The translations under genes were made by a program, and so were the position numbers. The notes beneath the pieces are model-generated. The model was given only the letters and a program-made list of their open reading frames with translations, had not been told where the DNA came from and ran no database searches. From Streptomyces sp. ATexAB-D23 (GTDB lineage: Bacteria > Actinomycetota > Actinomycetes > Streptomycetales > Streptomycetaceae), in NCBI RefSeq assembly GCF_000373645.1, contig NZ_KB892016.1:62278-126277 (forward strand): DNA of 64,000 nt, read 5' to 3'. This document shows, in pieces, positions 8,726 through 16,991 of this stretch (its first letter is position 1; the number at the start of each line of letters is the position of its first letter).

Positions 8726-9513
8726 CAGCCGCCCTCGCGGGGGAGTCCGCCGGCGCGCCGGTCCTCTCGCCCATGCTCCAGCGCCTCGCCGCCGAGCGGG
8801 CCACCGGCGCCCTCATGCGCGACCGGGGCACGCTGTACCTCGCCGACGGCAAGGTGGTGCACGCCGAGTCCCCGGCGACGCCCGGCATCGACGTCCTGCT
8901 CACCCGGGGCGGCGCGCTGCGGCGCGAGGGCTGGTGGGACGCGGTCGCCGAGGCGGGGGCCGGCCGGCGGGTCGGGCGGTACCTCGTGGACAGCGGCCGG
9001 GTGCCCGGCGGGGCGCTGGAACTGTGCCACCTGGGCGCGCTGTACGACGCGGCGTTCTTCGCCCTCGCCCCGACCCGGACGCCCGCCCGCTTCCGTTACG
9101 GCGTCGCGCACTGGATCGGCCCCGTGCGCCCCGTCCCCGTGGACGCCGTGCAGCGCGAGACGCTCCGGCGCCGGGAACTGCTGGACCGGATCTGGCCGGA
9201 CGCGGCCGGGGACACGGCCCCGCTGACGCGGACCGGCCGTCCCGCCGACGCGCCCGTACCGCCGTACCGGCGCCGGGTGCTGGAACGGGTGGACGGGGCG
9301 CGTACGGCCACCGACATCGCGCGGGAGCTCGGCAGATCCGCGTTCCACACCCTGGTCGACCTGCGGCGCCTCACCGCCGCCGGGCTGGTCGAAGCGGTCC
9401 CGCAGGCCGCGCTCGCCGCCTCCGCGGCGGACCGGATCACCCTCCCCGAGGTCACGGCCGACCCCGACGTCGCCCTGTTGCGCCGGCTCCGAAACGCATT
9501 GGAGGCCCTGTGA
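8722..9513 (+). CDS. DUF4388/PATAN-like domain protein with C-terminal winged-helix-like region
   Basis: The protein has 263 residues. The first 110 (from LSPMLQRLAAERATGALMRD through LYLADGKVVHAESP and VGRYLVDSGRV) match the DUF4388/PatA-N pattern, seen in two-component and GTPase-linked scaffold proteins, in which a short ligandless domain reports through partners. Residues of about 185-235 (RRRVLERVDGARTATDIARELG through FHTLVDLRRLTAAGLVEA) look like a winged helix. The ATG overlaps the upstream roadblock stop, and the stop is next to or overlaps the following gene, so this is an operon. No catalytic residues are apparent. Family assignment is by eye and function is unknown. Confidence 0.7.
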   Translation: MTAALAGESAGAPVLSPMLQRLAAERATGALMRDRGTLYLADGKVVHAESPATPGIDVLLTRGGALRREGWWDAVAEAGAGRRVGRYLVDSGRVPGGALELCHLGALYDAAFFALAPTRTPARFRYGVAHWIGPVRPVPVDAVQRETLRRRELLDRIWPDAAGDTAPLTRTGRPADAPVPPYRRRVLERVDGARTATDIARELGRSAFHTLVDLRRLTAAGLVEAVPQAALAASAADRITLPEVTADPDVALLRRLRNALEAL

Positions 9514-9551
9514 TACGCGCGCTCAGACAGCGTGCCGGAAGGAGACAGCTG

Positions 9552-10007
9552 ATGGTGCCCGAAGCCGAAGCGCAGGACCTCCTGGCCGAGCTCCAGCGGT
9601 TACGGGCCCGGGTCCCGCTCCTCTCCGGAGCCCTGGCCGCCAGCACCGACGGCCTGGTCCTGGCCCACGACACACCGGGGGTGGAGGCCGAGGGGGTCGC
9701 CGCGCTGACCGCCGCCGCGCTCGGCGTCGCCATCCGGATGACGGACGCGACCGGCCGGGGCGGCTTCCGTGAACTCCTGGTGCGCGGCGAGACGGGCTAC
9801 ATCGCGACGTACGCCGCCGGCTCCCAGGCCGTCCTGACGCTGCTGGCCGAGGACCGGATCAATGTGGGGCGGCTCCATCTGGAGGGCCGCCGGGCCGGCT
9901 CCCGCATCGGCGCGCTGGTCGACGGCGCCCTGGACCGCGCCCCGCAGGCCGCGCCCGTACCGCGCCCCCAGCAACAGCCCGGTGCGCTCCCGCACCGGCC
10001 GACCTGA
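9552..10007 (+). CDS. Roadblock/LC7-domain protein, TTA codon
   Basis: This protein of about 151 residues begins with a helix (QDLLAELQRLRARVPLLSGAL), followed by AASTDGLVLAHDTPG and later VLTLLAEDRINVGRLHLEGR, the classic roadblock/LC7 arrangement seen in CvnB/MglB-like proteins. A Pro/Gln tail of about 20 residues follows. Two starts are plausible: ATG at 9552 behind AAGGAG at 9538-9543, chosen here, or GTG at 9510 behind GGAGG, overlapping the upstream stop. The leucine at 9600-9602 is encoded by TTA, the second such codon in the cluster. No cvnA, cvnC or cvnD genes are present, so this is not a standard conservon. Confidence 0.75.
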   Translation: MVPEAEAQDLLAELQRLRARVPLLSGALAASTDGLVLAHDTPGVEAEGVAALTAAALGVAIRMTDATGRGGFRELLVRGETGYIATYAAGSQAVLTLLAEDRINVGRLHLEGRRAGSRIGALVDGALDRAPQAAPVPRPQQQPGALPHRPT

Positions 10008-10068
10008 TGACCCCCAACCAAAACGTGACCGGCCGCAACGGCCGGCCAGGGAAAGGAAACACCTACTC

Positions 10069-10443
10069 ATGGCGAACACCGAAGCGTCACTGAAGGAAGC
10101 GATGTCGTCCATCGAGGGCACCACCGGTGTCGCCCTCGTCGACTACACGAGCGGCATGGCGCTGGGCACTCTCGGCGGCGGCAAGGAATTCAACCTGGAG
10201 GTCGCGGCCGCCGGCAACACCGACGTCGTACGCGCCAAGCTCCGCACGATGGAGCACCTCGGCATCCAGGACGAGATCGAGGACATCCTCATCACCCTCG
10301 GCACCCAGTACCACCTGATCCGGCTCCTCAAGTCCCGGGGCAACACGGGCCTCTTCCTCTACCTGGTGCTGGACGCCGGGCGGGCGAACCTGGCGATGGC
10401 GCGGCACCAGCTGAAGAAGATCGAGGCGGACCTGGAGGTCTGA
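10069..10443 (+). CDS. Roadblock/LC7-like protein
   Basis: This 124-residue cytosolic protein is related to the first protein of the cluster. It starts with SLKEAMSSIEGTTGVALVDY and ends with LAMARHQLKKIEADLEV, with a central strand pair around DEIEDILITLGTQYHLIRLL. The ATG follows AAGGA at 10052-10056. It has no TTA codon, unlike the first and third genes. It lies 61 bases after the previous gene. As the shortest and most compact of the three, it could be a soluble signalling or scaffold subunit. The fold is inferred from pattern, and the ligand or partner is unknown. Confidence 0.75.
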   Translation: MANTEASLKEAMSSIEGTTGVALVDYTSGMALGTLGGGKEFNLEVAAAGNTDVVRAKLRTMEHLGIQDEIEDILITLGTQYHLIRLLKSRGNTGLFLYLVLDAGRANLAMARHQLKKIEADLEV

Positions 10444-10485
10444 GCGTCTGCCGCGGTGCGGGGTGCGGGGGTCCGGGGTGCGGGG

Positions 10486-10513
10486 TTCCGTCCTCAAGCG
10501 CCGGACGGGCTTG
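10486..10513 (-). repeat. Inverted copy of the GCCCGTCCGGCG intergenic repeat
   Basis: This is a solitary reverse-orientation copy of the motif AAGCCCGTCCGGCGNTTGAG that recurs three times in the tandem array at 10757-10980. It lies about 43 bases after the last roadblock gene. Confidence 0.7.
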
Positions 10514-10556
10514 GGGTGGCGTCGTCGTCCGTGGGGTACGGGTCGCCCACCGTCCG

Positions 10557-10678
10557 GTGGGTGGGGGTGGGGTCCCTCCGGGCAGACTCCTCAAAAATGG
10601 CGTGTTCACCCGGGTACGCAGCCGTACCCGGGTCGTACGCCATTTTCTGCGGGGACTGCCCTGCACGCCCCCACCCAC
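10557..10678. repeat. 122-bp interrupted palindrome in intergenic DNA
   Basis: Four nested stems are aligned about a 4-base loop at 10619-10622. ACCCGGGTACG (10608-10618) pairs with 10623-10633, AAAATGGCGT (10594-10603) with 10637-10646, GGGCAG (10580-10585) with 10656-10661, and GTGGGTGGGGG (10557-10567) with 10668-10678. It is far longer than an ordinary terminator and sits beside tandem repeats. It could be a MITE-like relic, a recombination hot spot or a large structured RNA end. Confidence 0.75.
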
Positions 10679-10756
10679 GTTCGCCTGCGTCTGTACGCCG
10701 GTGGTACGTCTGCCGCAGACGCGTGGCCGGACCCCACCCGCGGAGTGCGGGCGTGC

Positions 10757-10980
10757 TTTGAGCCCGTCCGGCGGTTGAGGACGGAACCCTCCGCCCCGGG
10801 ACAGGGCAAACCCGCGGGGGTCGGCGCCCCACCCAAGCCCGTCCGGCGATTGAGGACGGAACCCTCCGGTTGGGACCGGGGCAAACCCGCGGGGGCCGGC
10901 GCCGCATTCAAGCCCGTCCGGCGGTTGAGGACAAAGATCCGTGCCCCGGACCGGGGCGAGCCCCGGGGATGCCGCCCGCC
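10757..10980. repeat. Tandem repeat array, unit about 75 bp
   Basis: Nearly three copies of a unit begin at about 10760, 10836 and 10910. Each contains AGCCCGTCCGGCGRTTGAGG followed, in the first two, by ACGGAACCCTCCG, a GGGACNGGGCAAACCCGCGG segment and a GTCGGCGCC-type stretch. The core resembles a short repeat common between Streptomyces genes. No convincing coding sequence occupies 10444-11016. Units are spaced without unique spacers, so this is not CRISPR. Confidence 0.75.
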
Positions 10981-11016
10981 CAAGGGCCCCGCCGGTCCGG
11001 CACGGGCGAGCGCCTC

Positions 11017-11856
11017 CTACTCCACGAACAGGCCCCGGGCCACCGCCCCCGCGTCGAACTCCTCCAGGCGGGCCTGGGCGTCGGGCAGGGCGTCGCACAT
11101 GGCCTCCAGCAGGACGCGCCCCAGCAGCATCGGCGCGCAGGCCGTGTCGAAGGCTAGCCCGGTGCCCACGGCCGCCGGGATCAGCAGGTCGCTGTGGCGG
11201 GCCACGGGCGCGAACGCGGAGTCCGCGACGGACACCACGGTGAGCCCCCGGTCACGCGCGTACGCGAGGGCGTCCACGACCTCGCGCGGGTGGCGCGGCA
11301 GCGCGAAGCAGATCAGCGCCGTCGCCCCGGCCCGGCGCGCGGCGTCGATCCGGTCGTGCAGCATGCTGCCGCCCTCGTCGAGCACCCGGACGTCCGGGTG
11401 CACCTTCGCGGCGAAGTACCCGAACCCCCGCGCCTGCGAGGACGCGGCGCGCAGGCCCAGCACCGGCAGCGGGCGGGAGGCCGCGAGCAGGCGGCCGGCC
11501 CGTTCGACGGGTCCCGGGTCGGCGAGGAGTTCGGCGAGGTGGCGCAGGTTCTCGATCTCGCCGAGCACCGCCTGCTGGTACTCGTTGTACGTCTCCTCCC
11601 CCGTCTCCGGGCCCGCCGGGGCGACCTCCCGCAGGTGCTTGCGCAGGGCGGGGTAGCCGTCGAAGCCGAGAGCGACGGCGAACCGGGTGACGGAGGGCTG
11701 GCTGACCCCGGCCAGTTCGGCGAGTTCGACGCTGGAGAGGAACGGGGCGTCACCGGCCCTGCGCACCATCGAGTGCGCGATGCGTCGCTGCGTGGGCGTG
11801 AGCCTGCGCCCCTCGAACAGCTCCTGCAACCGCGCGGCCGGGCTGCTCCCGCTCAT
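11017..11856 (-). CDS. MurR/RpiR-family transcriptional regulator
   Basis: This regulator of about 279 residues has an N-terminal HTH_6 DNA-binding domain (SSVELAELAGVSQPSVTRFAVA, residues of about 40-65) and a C-terminal SIS sugar-isomerase-like domain (about 115-255, with GGSMLHDRIDAARR and VVSVADSAFAP) that usually senses a phosphosugar or related metabolite. The ATG at 11856 follows GAGGGGACAGG. An upstream in-frame ATG at 11919 lacks such a site. It borders a repeat-rich gap downstream, and its target is not obvious from context. It faces away from the small membrane-protein gene at 12028. Confidence 0.88.
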   Translation of the reverse strand: MSGSSPAARLQELFEGRRLTPTQRRIAHSMVRRAGDAPFLSSVELAELAGVSQPSVTRFAVALGFDGYPALRKHLREVAPAGPETGEETYNEYQQAVLGEIENLRHLAELLADPGPVERAGRLLAASRPLPVLGLRAASSQARGFGYFAAKVHPDVRVLDEGGSMLHDRIDAARRAGATALICFALPRHPREVVDALAYARDRGLTVVSVADSAFAPVARHSDLLIPAAVGTGLAFDTACAPMLLGRVLLEAMCDALPDAQARLEEFDAGAVARGLFVE

Positions 11857-12027
11857 CCTGTCCCCTCGGTAGATCCGCCGTGCCGAGGTCCGGCGCCGAC
11901 GAATCCATTCAGCCAGCACGGCCCCTGCATGTCCATATGCAGGCGGCTGCCGCGGACCCGCCCCGCGCGCCGAACACGGGGGCTAGCCCCACTGTCCCGG
12001 GCGGCTCCTCTTCGTACCGTGGACACC

Positions 12028-12453
12028 ATGGACGCACCCGACACCGAGCTCGACAAGGAGCTCAAGGCCACCTTGCAGGCCCGCAGCGAGCTGGGGACCG
12101 ACTACGATTCCGCGCTCGTCGAGTCGTTCCTGGAGAAGGTGGAACAGCGACTCGACGTCACGCTCGACCGCAGGGTCCGGCGGCACCTCGCGGAGCAGCA
12201 GACCGCCGTCGCCCGGGGCGCGCGTGCGCCGGGGCAGCCCATGGGGCACTTCGGCGAGCGCTTCGGGTTCGGGATCATCTCGCTGGTCCTGGCCGTCCCG
12301 CTGTCCGCCATCGGCGCCGCGAACGCCGGCATCGGCGGGCTCATCGTGGCCTGGCTCGGGATCGTCGGCGTCAACGTCTTCCAGGCGGGCCACGGCAGGC
12401 GCCTGTTCCGCGGGCGCGAGGAGCGGCGGGCGGCCTCCGACTGGGAGGAGTGA
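12028..12453 (+). CDS. Small membrane protein with two hydrophobic segments
   Basis: This 141-residue protein is of unknown function. A charged N-terminal half (DTELDKELKATLQARSELG, about residues 5-60) is followed by two hydrophobic stretches, FGIISLVLAVPLSAIGAANA and GIGGLIVAWLGIVGVNVFQA (about 85-125), and a basic tail. It probably sits in the cytoplasmic membrane with both ends inside. The start is uncertain: ATG at 12028 or GTG at 12019, neither with a clear ribosome site, so the transcript may be leaderless. It is transcribed towards the cystathionine beta-synthase gene with a strong hairpin between them. Confidence 0.75.
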   Translation: MDAPDTELDKELKATLQARSELGTDYDSALVESFLEKVEQRLDVTLDRRVRRHLAEQQTAVARGARAPGQPMGHFGERFGFGIISLVLAVPLSAIGAANAGIGGLIVAWLGIVGVNVFQAGHGRRLFRGREERRAASDWEE

Positions 12454-12510
12454 GCGCACGGCTCACATGTCCGGAGGCGGAGGCGTGAGCGCGTCGCACG
12501 CAAAGAGGTG

Positions 12511-12569
12511 TCGCGGGGACCGCCACACCCCCGGTTGCCCGGGGGGCGGGACGACGGCGGTCCCCGCGA
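12511..12569. terminator. Strong hairpin between convergent genes
   Basis: A perfect 14-bp stem, TCGCGGGGACCGCC (12511-12524) with its complement at 12556-12569, encloses a second CCCCCGG/CCGGGGGG stem. It lies between the small membrane-protein gene and the convergent cystathionine beta-synthase gene. Nothing else is evident in 12454-12772. Confidence 0.7.
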
Positions 12570-12772
12570 AGGACGACGCGGTCCGGGTCAGGGCCGGTCT
12601 GCGCGTCCGGGCGACGGTGGAGGTCCGGGAGCCGCTCCGTAGTCCGTGTCGCCGTACTCGGTGCCGGCGGGCTTCACCGCCGACACCCACCAATGTGCCG
12701 GAGCCGTGTTAAGCCGGTGCTGCGCCCGCGTGTCGCACACGTACCGTTTTCGCGAAGCGCGTGCGCACCGTC

Positions 12773-14182
12773 CTACGGCTTCGTGGCGGCGGCCGTGTCC
12801 TTCGCCAGGTACGCCAGCAGGTCCTGGCGGCTGACCACGCCCTTCGGCTTGCCCTCCACCAGCACGATCGCCGCGTCCGCGGCTCCCGTACCGCCGAGCA
12901 CCGCCATCAGGTCCTCGACCGGCTCGCCGGAGCCGACCTGCGGCAGCGGCGGCGACATGTGCTTCTCCAGCGGGTCCGAGAGCGAGGCGCGCTGCGCGAA
13001 CAGCGCGTTCAGCAGCTCCCGCTCGACCACCGAGCCGATGACCTCGGCGGCCATCACGTCCGGGTGGCCCGCGCCCGGCTTCACGATCGGCATCTGCGAG
13101 ACGCCGTACTCGCGCAGCACGTCGATCGCCTCCCCGACCGTCTCCTCCGGGTGCATGTGGACGAGGGTCGGGATCGGCCCCTCCTTGTGGTTCAGAACGT
13201 CCGCGACCCGGGCGGAGGGACCTGCGTCCTCCAGGAAGCCGTAGTCGGCCATCCACTCGTCGTTGAAGATCTTGCTCAGGTAGCCGCGGCCGCTGTCCGG
13301 GAGGAGCACGACGACCACGTCATCGGGTCCGAGCCGCTTCGCGACCTCCAGCGCGCCGACGACGGCCATGCCGCAGGAACCGCCGACGAGCAGCCCCTCC
13401 TCCTTGGCGAGGCGCCGGGTCATCTGGAAGGAGTCCTTGTCGGACACGGCGACGATCTCGTCGGTGACCGTCCGGTCGTACGCCGTCGGCCAGAAGTCCT
13501 CGCCGACGCCCTCGACCAGGTACGGCCGGCCGGAGCCGCCGGAGTAGACCGAGCCCTCCGGGTCCGCGCCGACGACCTGGACCGCGCCGCCGCTGACCTC
13601 CTTCAGATAGCGGCCGGTGCCGCTGATCGTGCCGCCGGTGCCGACCCCGGCCACGAAGTGGGTGATCTTCCCCTCCGTCTGCTCCCACAGCTCGGGACCG
13701 GTGGTCTCGTAGTGGGAACGGGGGTTGTTCGGGTTGGAGTACTGGTCGGGCTTCCAGGCTCCCGGCGTCTCACGGACCAGGCGGTCGGAGACGTTGTAGT
13801 ACGAGTCGGGGTGCTCGGGGTCGACCGCCGTGGGGCAGACGACGACCTCGGCACCGTAGGCGCGCAGCACGTTGATCTTGTCCGTGGACACCTTGTCCGG
13901 GCAGACGAAGACGCACTTGTACCCCTTCTGCTGCGCGACGATCGCCAGGCCGACGCCCGTGTTCCCGCTCGTCGGCTCGACGATCGTGCCGCCGGGTTTC
14001 AGCTCGCCGCTCTGCTCGGCGGCCTCGATCATGCGCAGGGCGATCCGGTCCTTCACCGACCCGCCGGGGTTGAAGTATTCGACCTTGGCCAGGACTGTCG
14101 CCTGGATGCCGGCCGTGACGCTGCGCAGCCTCACCAGCGGGGTGTTGCCTACGAGACTGATCATCGAATCGTGGAATTGCAC
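12773..14182 (-). CDS. Cystathionine beta-synthase
   Basis: This PLP enzyme condenses homocysteine with serine to make cystathionine, the first step of reverse trans-sulfuration. The 469 residues contain a fold-type-II PLP domain with MISLVGNTPLVRL at the N-terminus, the Schiff-base Lys in NPGGSVKDRIALRMIE, the phosphate-binding EPTSGNTGVGLA near residue 75 and VAGVGTGGTISGTGRYL near 180. Two CBS domains follow from about residue 335 (VIGSVVERELLNALF and VLVEGKPKGVVSRQDLL), and could bind an adenosyl ligand. The GTG start at 14182 has GGAG six bases upstream and matches the usual QFHDSMISL start of the family. No methionine-cycle genes are adjacent. Confidence 0.93.
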   Translation of the reverse strand: MQFHDSMISLVGNTPLVRLRSVTAGIQATVLAKVEYFNPGGSVKDRIALRMIEAAEQSGELKPGGTIVEPTSGNTGVGLAIVAQQKGYKCVFVCPDKVSTDKINVLRAYGAEVVVCPTAVDPEHPDSYYNVSDRLVRETPGAWKPDQYSNPNNPRSHYETTGPELWEQTEGKITHFVAGVGTGGTISGTGRYLKEVSGGAVQVVGADPEGSVYSGGSGRPYLVEGVGEDFWPTAYDRTVTDEIVAVSDKDSFQMTRRLAKEEGLLVGGSCGMAVVGALEVAKRLGPDDVVVVLLPDSGRGYLSKIFNDEWMADYGFLEDAGPSARVADVLNHKEGPIPTLVHMHPEETVGEAIDVLREYGVSQMPIVKPGAGHPDVMAAEVIGSVVERELLNALFAQRASLSDPLEKHMSPPLPQVGSGEPVEDLMAVLGGTGAADAAIVLVEGKPKGVVSRQDLLAYLAKDTAAATKP

Positions 14183-14331
14183 CGTGTACTCCGGGGTCTC
14201 CGAGATGGTGCGGCAAGCGTATGCGTACGAGCCCGGGATTGGGTGAAGCGATTGAACGACGGCCGGTAGCGGGCAGGTAGCTCTGTGTACGGCTGTACGG
14301 CGGTACGTGGGACGAGGAGGTGGACCTGACT

Positions 14332-15390
14332 GTGTCGACGGCAAGGGTGGCACGGCGGATCGCGGCGGGCGCGGCCTACGGCGGTGGCAGCATCGGGCTG
14401 CTGGGGGCCGCGGCGGTGGGTGTCCTGCTGGCGGAGGTCCAGCTGGCGAAGCGGCTGGTGGGCGGCGGTATCGCCCCGGTGCCGCCGAGCGCGGACGGAC
14501 GGTACGGGGTGGCGTTCGCGGGGCCGGCGGAGCCGTTGCGCTTCGGGCTGCTCGGGGATTCCACGGCGGCCGGGCAGGGGGTGCGCAGGGCCGGGCAGAC
14601 CCCGGGGGCGCTGCTGGCCTCGGGGCTCGCGGCGGTGTCGGAGCGGCCGGTGGATCTGCGCAATGTCGCGCTGCCGGGGGCGCGGTCGGACGATCTGGAG
14701 CGGCAGGTCTCACTGCTGCTCGCGGACCCGTCCCGGACGCCGGACGTGTGCGTGATCATGATCGGCGCGAACGACGTGACGCACCGGATGCCCGCCACGC
14801 AGTCGGTGCGCTGTCTGACCACGGCGGTGCGCAGGCTGCGGACGGCCGGGGCCGAGGTGGTCGTCGGGACCTGTCCGGACCTGGGCACGATCGAGCCGGT
14901 CTACCAGCCGCTGCGCTGGCTGGCCCGGCGGGTGAGCCGGCAGCTCGCGGCGGCCCAGACGATCGGCGCGGTGGAGCAGGGCGGGCGCACGGTGTCGCTG
15001 GGCGACCTGCTGGGCCCGGAGTTCGAGGCGAACCCGAGGGAGCTGTTCGGCCCGGACAACTACCACCCCTCCGCCGAGGGGTACGCGACGGCGTCCATGG
15101 CGGTCCTGCCGACGCTCTGCGCGGTGCTGGGCCTGTGGCCGGAGACGGACCGGCTGGACGGCGCCCGCAGCGAGGGCATGCTGCCGGTGGCCAAGGCGGC
15201 CTCCCAGGCGGCCAAGGAGGCCGGTACGGAGGTCACCGGGGCCCGTGCGCCCTGGGCGCTGCTCAAGCACCGCAGGCGGCGGCGCCTGCCCGCGCCCACG
15301 GAACCGCATCCGCACCCGGAGGCCGGTGGCTCCACGCGGCTCGAACGCCATTCCGGCACCGACACCGGCACCTCGCCGCGCCACGCGTGA
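14332..15390 (+). CDS. SGNH/GDSL-family hydrolase
   Basis: This esterase/lipase-like hydrolase of about 352 residues is probably membrane-anchored or secreted. A hydrophobic N-terminal stretch (about residues 10-40, including GGGSIGLLGAAAVGVLLAE) precedes the catalytic domain. SGNH blocks are clear: LLGDSTAAGQGV holds the nucleophile Ser (block I), MIGANDVTH is block III, and GPDNYHPSAEGY provides the Asp and His of block V. The C-terminus is Arg/His/Pro-rich. The GTG start at 14332 follows GAGGAGG at 14314-14320; a GTG at 14320 overlaps that site and is less likely. The substrate is unknown. It diverges from cystathionine beta-synthase. Confidence 0.87.
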   Translation: MSTARVARRIAAGAAYGGGSIGLLGAAAVGVLLAEVQLAKRLVGGGIAPVPPSADGRYGVAFAGPAEPLRFGLLGDSTAAGQGVRRAGQTPGALLASGLAAVSERPVDLRNVALPGARSDDLERQVSLLLADPSRTPDVCVIMIGANDVTHRMPATQSVRCLTTAVRRLRTAGAEVVVGTCPDLGTIEPVYQPLRWLARRVSRQLAAAQTIGAVEQGGRTVSLGDLLGPEFEANPRELFGPDNYHPSAEGYATASMAVLPTLCAVLGLWPETDRLDGARSEGMLPVAKAASQAAKEAGTEVTGARAPWALLKHRRRRRLPAPTEPHPHPEAGGSTRLERHSGTDTGTSPRHA

Positions 15391-15522
15391 GACAACTGAC
15401 TGAGCGGTTGCTTAGAAAAGAGGTCCGCATCACATGCCGCGTCGGGTGACCTCGGAGGTACGTCCGGGTAACTTCCAGAGCAGTCGTGCCAGACAGCCTT
15501 CCAGCCCTCATGGAGCCGCGTG

Positions 15523-16743
15523 ATGCCCGAAGCCGTGATCGTCTCTGCCGCCCGCTCGCCCATCGGCCGGGCCTTCAAGGGGTCGCTGAAGGACCTGCGT
15601 GCCGACGACCTGACCGCCACGATCATCCGGACCGCACTGGCCAAGGTCCCCGAGCTGGACCCGAAGGACATCGACGACCTGATGCTCGGCTGCGGCCTGC
15701 CCGGCGGCGAGCAGGGCAACAACCTGGGCCGCGTCATCGCCGTACAGATGGGAATGGACCACCTTCCCGGCTGTACGGTCACCCGCTACTGCTCCTCCTC
15801 GCTCCAGACCAGCCGCATGGCCCTGCACGCCATCAAGGCCGGCGAGGGCGACGTCTTCATCTCGGCCGGTGTCGAGATGGTGTCCCGCTTCACCAAGGGC
15901 AACTCCGACAGCCTGCCGGACACGCACAACCCGCTCTTCGCCGAGGCCGAGGCGCGCACCGCGGCCCGCGCCGAGGAGTCCGGCGCGAGCTGGCACGACC
16001 CGCGCGAGGACGGCCTGGTCCCGGACGCGTACATCGCGATGGGCCAGACCGCGGAGAACCTCGCCCGGCTCAAGGGCATCACCCGCCAGGACATGGACGA
16101 GTTCGGCGTACGGTCGCAGAACCTCGCCGAGGAGGCCCTGAAGAACGGCTTCTGGGAGCGCGAGATCACCCCGGTGACGACGCCGGACGGCACGGTCGTC
16201 GCGAAGGACGACGGGCCGCGCGCGGGCGTCACGCTGGAGGGCGTCCAGGGCCTCAAGCCCGTCTTCCGCCCCGACGGCCTGGTCACGGCCGCCAACTGCT
16301 GCCCGCTCAACGACGGCGCCGCCGCGCTCGTGATCATGTCCGACACCAAGGCCCGCGAGCTGGGCCTGACCCCGCTGGCCCGGATCGTCTCCACCGGGGT
16401 CTCCGGCCTCTCCCCCGAGATCATGGGCTACGGCCCCGTCGAGGCGAGCAAGCAGGCGCTGAAGCGGGCCGGGCTGGCCATCGGCGACATCGACCTGGCC
16501 GAGATCAACGAGGCGTTCGCCGCGCAGGTCATCCCCTCCTACCGCGACCTCGGCCTGCCGCTGGAGAAGGTCAACGTCAACGGCGGCGCCATCGCCGTCG
16601 GCCACCCCTTCGGCATGACCGGCGCGCGGATCACCGGCACGCTGATCAACAGCCTCCAGTTCCACGACAAGCAGTTCGGCCTGGAGACCATGTGCGTCGG
16701 CGGCGGCCAGGGCATGGCGATGGTCATCGAGCGCCTGAGCTGA
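15523..16743 (+). CDS. Acetyl-CoA acetyltransferase (thiolase)
   Basis: This 406-residue thiolase catalyses reversible condensation or cleavage of acyl-CoA thioesters. The acylated Cys lies in TRYCSSSLQTSRMA near residue 90. The catalytic His is in NGGAIAVGHPFGMTGAR near 355, and the second Cys is in ETMCVGGGQGMA near 388. The motif LAEINEAFAAQV is also present. The ATG at 15523 follows GGAG at 15512-15515, with a GTG three bases upstream. It stands alone between the SGNH gene and a strong terminator. Degradative and biosynthetic thiolases cannot be separated from sequence reading alone. Confidence 0.92.
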   Translation: MPEAVIVSAARSPIGRAFKGSLKDLRADDLTATIIRTALAKVPELDPKDIDDLMLGCGLPGGEQGNNLGRVIAVQMGMDHLPGCTVTRYCSSSLQTSRMALHAIKAGEGDVFISAGVEMVSRFTKGNSDSLPDTHNPLFAEAEARTAARAEESGASWHDPREDGLVPDAYIAMGQTAENLARLKGITRQDMDEFGVRSQNLAEEALKNGFWEREITPVTTPDGTVVAKDDGPRAGVTLEGVQGLKPVFRPDGLVTAANCCPLNDGAAALVIMSDTKARELGLTPLARIVSTGVSGLSPEIMGYGPVEASKQALKRAGLAIGDIDLAEINEAFAAQVIPSYRDLGLPLEKVNVNGGAIAVGHPFGMTGARITGTLINSLQFHDKQFGLETMCVGGGQGMAMVIERLS

Positions 16744-16808
16744 GCGGACCCGGCCTTCCGGCCCCGCGCGACGCGGTGGCCGGTTCCGAGCCCCGACCGT
16801 GACCGAAT

Positions 16809-16841
16809 CTCCCCCAGGATGTGATCTATCTCCTGGGGGAG
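16809..16841 (+). terminator. Terminator after thiolase gene
   Basis: A perfect 11-bp stem, CTCCCCCAGGA with its complement at 16831-16841 around an 11-base loop, lies 66 bases after the thiolase stop. Confidence 0.7.
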
Positions 16842-16991
16842 AGTCATTTCCGCAGGTCACACCCACACCAGGGGGGTACCCCGGGCACAAAGACCTGTCC
16901 AATTCGTGACGTAATGCACTGACACAGGGTGCCGTTGGGGCACAAGCTGATGTAGGAAGTCGGAGGATCGATTGAAACCGGGAGTAAGTCA

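Noticed and set aside
10757..10980. CRISPR array
   Set aside because: Units are about 75 bases with similar, not unique, intervals and only three copies; no cas gene is nearby.
12773..14713. Extended start of cystathionine beta-synthase
   Set aside because: The extra 177 residues are Pro/Arg-rich with no conservation; the GTG at 14182 has a ribosome site and gives the family N-terminus.
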